From: Auanema rhodensis
Lineage: Eukaryota > Nematoda > Chromadorea > Rhabditida > Rhabditidae
NCBI GenBank assembly: GCA_964057225.1
Contig: OZ059899.1
Coordinates: 15,074,501-15,138,500 of the forward strand
Direction of reading: 5' to 3'
DNA length: 64,000 nt
Below are positions 61,059-64,000 of this stretch, piece after piece; within the stretch, counting starts at the first letter, position 1, and each line of letters begins with the position of its first letter. The position numbers and the translations under genes are program-made. The notes under the pieces are model-generated. The model saw nothing but the letters and a program-made list of their open reading frames with translations, searched no databases and was not told the origin of the DNA.

Positions 61059-64000
61059 GAGAGAGATGGACAAGGGGTAAGATTAGAGAGAGAAGATGAC
61101 CAATTTAAGAGACAGAGCAACGAATAAGAGAAGAGAATTTGAATGACAACTTCCGTTGTATTTCGTGTTAATAGCTGCTGATTCAGATGACCAGACAAGA
61201 TTTTCTTTCAAACATTCCCTTCGTCTATCTCACTGTCTGAATGTTGTGATCTAGCTCAATTGGTTCAAAGCTTTTCAGTTCATCTCATGAGAAAGAACTC
61301 TCAATAGATTTTCCTGTACATGCTTTAGTTTATTACGAAAGAACATCATGCTTCTCCTTCTTCTTCTTCTATTTTGCATTTTTTTTAGTTTAAGGACTTC
61401 TATCATCAGGTTGTAACTGAAGAAATGGAAAGAGAATCTTGTTTTTCCTTTCTTCCTCATCTTCATTCACTTTCTGAAGCGTAGATTTGAGTGAAGGTAT
61501 TATTTACTTTGAGTCTACTCTTGCTTTAGTAGATAACAATCCGATTTATCACTTCTATATCCATGTGCCTATTGGTCTTCTGTATGAATCATCTGCCCCA
61601 TATCGTTGCCGAATATATGTGATGACGAATGATCTGTCGGCACAATATACCAGGACATGCCTGAATCCCCCTGAGGCAATAAAATGACTCTTTTGTCTCT
61701 TGAAAGGTTCCGTCTTCAACATTACATATCTGCAACTTCATTCTATATACGCAGCAGGTTTTTTGGGCTTCAAATGCCGTCTGAAACGTTCATGCTTTCC
61801 GGATTCATCATGATTGCCATCATGCATCTGTTCCATATATCACTCAGCTATTTGCGTTTTCTCGCTGGCAACATCGTCCAGATTTGCGTGCTTTTCCTCA
61901 TCAGACACGAACTGACGTCTCTGTTTGGAACCAATGCGGCTTCTTCAGCCTTCTGACCTTCATTACGATCGATCTACAACTTCTTGACGGAATGCTTCCA
62001 GCCCCTACGGATTAGGTCCAGCATAGTCTGTTTCTATAACCTAATCCCTTTCCCGAAGGCTCTTAGCTTGTTCGTCTTCGTTTATATGTATGAACGTGTG
62101 CTCCAGTCTCAGAAATGGAGCAGTTTTTTCCTGGAAATTTCGGAAGAAATTCACAACAACTCCTCCAATTTCCAACTTTACTTTATTGTTTATTTAGATA
62201 AAAGAAGAATCATCCTCTAAGCTAATCCTATGCCATGTATATCATCTGTTTCTAACTCTTCCATTTGTCGTTTTTCTTCTTCTTTTTCCTAAATTTGTTT
62301 ATTTATTTTATAAAAAAAAAGTTCTTTTCTCAACATCCATAAATGACTCATTCTTTCAACTTCATCTTCCAAATTTCTCGCCATTTCCTGTAAATTATAT
62401 ACAATTGGTCATTTAGTCATTTATATTTCGTGATTTTATTGCAGTTCTCCTCATAAAAATGCTGGAAAAATGCTGGAAAAATGATAATATTCAAAATTTT
62501 CTACTTTTTCTTTTCTTCTTTAAAGTTTTTGTTTCTTTGTTTGTAAAATTCTTATTGTTTAAACTGACCCAATGGTTTGATGTTAGATCTTATTTCCTTT
62601 AAAAGCATCAGTTACATCATTTTCCCATATTGGTCTCCGCTTTCTATTCAACGTCTTCATAAATCTACATCGTCGTTTTCCTCGTCATCTTCTATTTTTC
62701 GTTTATCGTCCACTGTTTCGATGACTGCCTTTCGGCCATTCTATTACATTAAAGAAAGTTTGTCGTCACACAAAACCAAATCTGGACGAGTAGCAGAAGC
62801 TCGTGTAGACTCAGACTGATTCTGCGATGTGCGCTTCTTCCGACTCTTCTCGCACGTTTCTCACTCTATTTCTCTCTCTTTCTCTCTAATTCTCTCTCCT
62901 ATTCTTTGATTCACATCATCTTTTTCGATCACTACAGATGTCATAAAGACCCCACCCTATCCTTCTATACCAATCTCCCGCCCTCCCACCCTCTTTTAGC
63001 CGTCGTTAGATAGATACCACAGACCATTGTTGTCTCTCATCTCCGGATTTGTTGATGGCTGTGATGATGATGAACATGGTGGTACTGAATGAGCTAATGT
63101 ACACGAAAGTTCCGTTTACTAGTCATTAGCAGAGTATCACCTATGATCATCATCCGTGCCACTCCGTTAACAGTTCCTGAGAAGCTGCGCCGAACACGAC
63201 CATCATGATTCAGATGGCATAACGCGAAAATTCTCACGCACATCCTCTCACATACTTGTATTTTCTTTTCTTCTCTCTTGTATTCGTTATGTTCCTCACT
63301 TTAGCTGTCAACTCGTCATGCAGCTTTCCGATCATCATATTCGATTATCAACATCAGACACGTCATGTACTACCCCCACCCCCCTTCCATCTCATTTCCT
63401 GTACCTCTCACCCCACTTGTTCACGCGTTCTGCCATTCGTTTTTCCCAATTTTTATCATTTGATGCAAATTTTTTCATTTCATTTATGTCAATGTTCCCT
63501 CATGATCTATATTATTTGCAAATGTTTCCTTCACATCTGTGAGATTCCTCGAGATATCTGGTGAACCCTGACGCCTTTACTTCCAGATTTTCTTCTGCAT
63601 CTTCGTCATATCAATTTTTTTTTCGTATTTTCCCCGAAATTCATCTCGATTGGCTTTGTTTTTATGTTTTCGTATACTTTTTTTTCTGCTCTTTCTCTTC
63701 ATCTATTTCACTCTTTCAAGCACTTTAATATTATAATTCAGTTTTTACCTTTGAAGCGTCAAGTTTCTCAGATTTGTAGAACAAGCTTAATGCACTTTGC
63801 CCATATTCACAAAACAATTAAACAAATGTTTTCAAACAAACTTTGTTTTTTTTTTTTCAAATTTTAACGATTTCTTTTAGAAATTCTATCATTAATATAA
63901 TATTATAAATAATATAAAACAACCATTCATTCAAAGAAAAAAAAGAAAAATGAATATGTTTCACGTGAAAAACTATACTAATATTCTAATTTTCACGTGA
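60182..64000. other. Repeat-rich stretch to the window end, no gene called
   Basis: Contains paired TTCACGTGA motifs at 60241-60262, a (TTAG)n array at 60662-60684, a GA array at 61026-61067, and CT-rich sequence at 62865-62890. A plus-strand frame ending at 62819 (KTKSGRVAEARVDSD) and one at 61684-61956 are open but lack credible splice context. The last 40 bases carry two TCACGTGA palindromes. Confidence 0.5.
63961..64000. promoter_or_regulatory. Two TCACGTGA palindromes
   Basis: TCACGTGA at 63961-63968 and again at 63993-64000, 32 bp apart, in an AT-rich setting; flanking bases extend them into an inverted repeat (TTTCACGTGAAAA ... TTTTCACGTGA). The octamer is the CLEAR/E-box type bound by bHLH-zip factors; function here is inference. 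Confidence 0.35.

Noticed and set aside
1-64000. CRISPR arrays, bacterial operons, rRNA and tRNA genes
   Set aside because: No direct-repeat/spacer structure, Shine-Dalgarno spacing or cloverleaf was seen; tandem repeats present are simple sequence. A tRNA scan was not possible by eye and could reveal one.

Overview
The window reads as nuclear DNA of a nematode. Protein-coding genes are compact, with introns mostly 42-60 nt long and GT..AG bounded, and several start codons sit a few bases after an orphan TTTCAG/TATAG-type acceptor, as expected for spliced-leader trans-splicing. The gene content agrees: an Srh-like 7TM chemoreceptor, a two-lectin plus CUB secreted protein, a small cysteine-rich secreted protein, a mariner copy and a Maverick/Polinton relic. 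Species cannot be named from the sequence.

Layout. (1) 1-13.5 kb is gene-poor and packed with (GA)n/(CT)n microsatellites, trinucleotide runs and G homopolymers; only weak exon candidates are visible. (2) 13.5-21.7 kb is a dense gene core. A four-TM protein of unknown function and an RMDN-type mitochondrial protein lie on the minus strand, the second diverging from a tiny NDUFB1-like complex I subunit on the plus strand. Then come the tRNA dihydrouridine synthase DUS2 (13 exons, C-terminal double-stranded RNA-binding domain) and a 98-residue ten-cysteine secreted protein on the plus strand. A signal-peptide cyclophilin converges on them from the minus strand. A near-exact 327-bp tandem repeat sits between the two converging genes and duplicates the last exon of each; a decayed mariner sits in the cyclophilin's first intron. 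(3) 24.3-30.0 kb holds an Srh-like chemoreceptor (6 exons, 346 aa), a small ambiguous gene, and an 11-exon secreted protein with two C-type lectin domains and a CUB domain (405 aa). (4) 30.14-34.98 kb is a 4.8-kb Maverick/Polinton derivative: about 1.16-kb terminal inverted repeats enclosing wrecked remnants of a capsid-type protein and a chromodomain integrase. (5) 35-64 kb is again microsatellite-dense. It contains five isolated, phase-compatible plus-strand exons at 38.7-39.1, 51.4-51.8 and 60.1 kb that could be the 5' part of one gene with giant introns; I do not recognise the protein.

How the genes work together. RMDN1-like and NDUFB1-like share a 425-bp divergent promoter with a CACGTG box, and both would act in mitochondria. 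The RMDN/four-TM pair and the DUS2/cysteine-rich pair are each same-strand neighbours close enough to be operonic. The chemoreceptor and the lectin/CUB gene are typical lineage-expanding environmental or immune genes and sit next to the mobile-element-rich part of the window. All exon coordinates were derived by hand from splice signals and reading-frame continuity; family names rest on remembered motif patterns, not on a database search.
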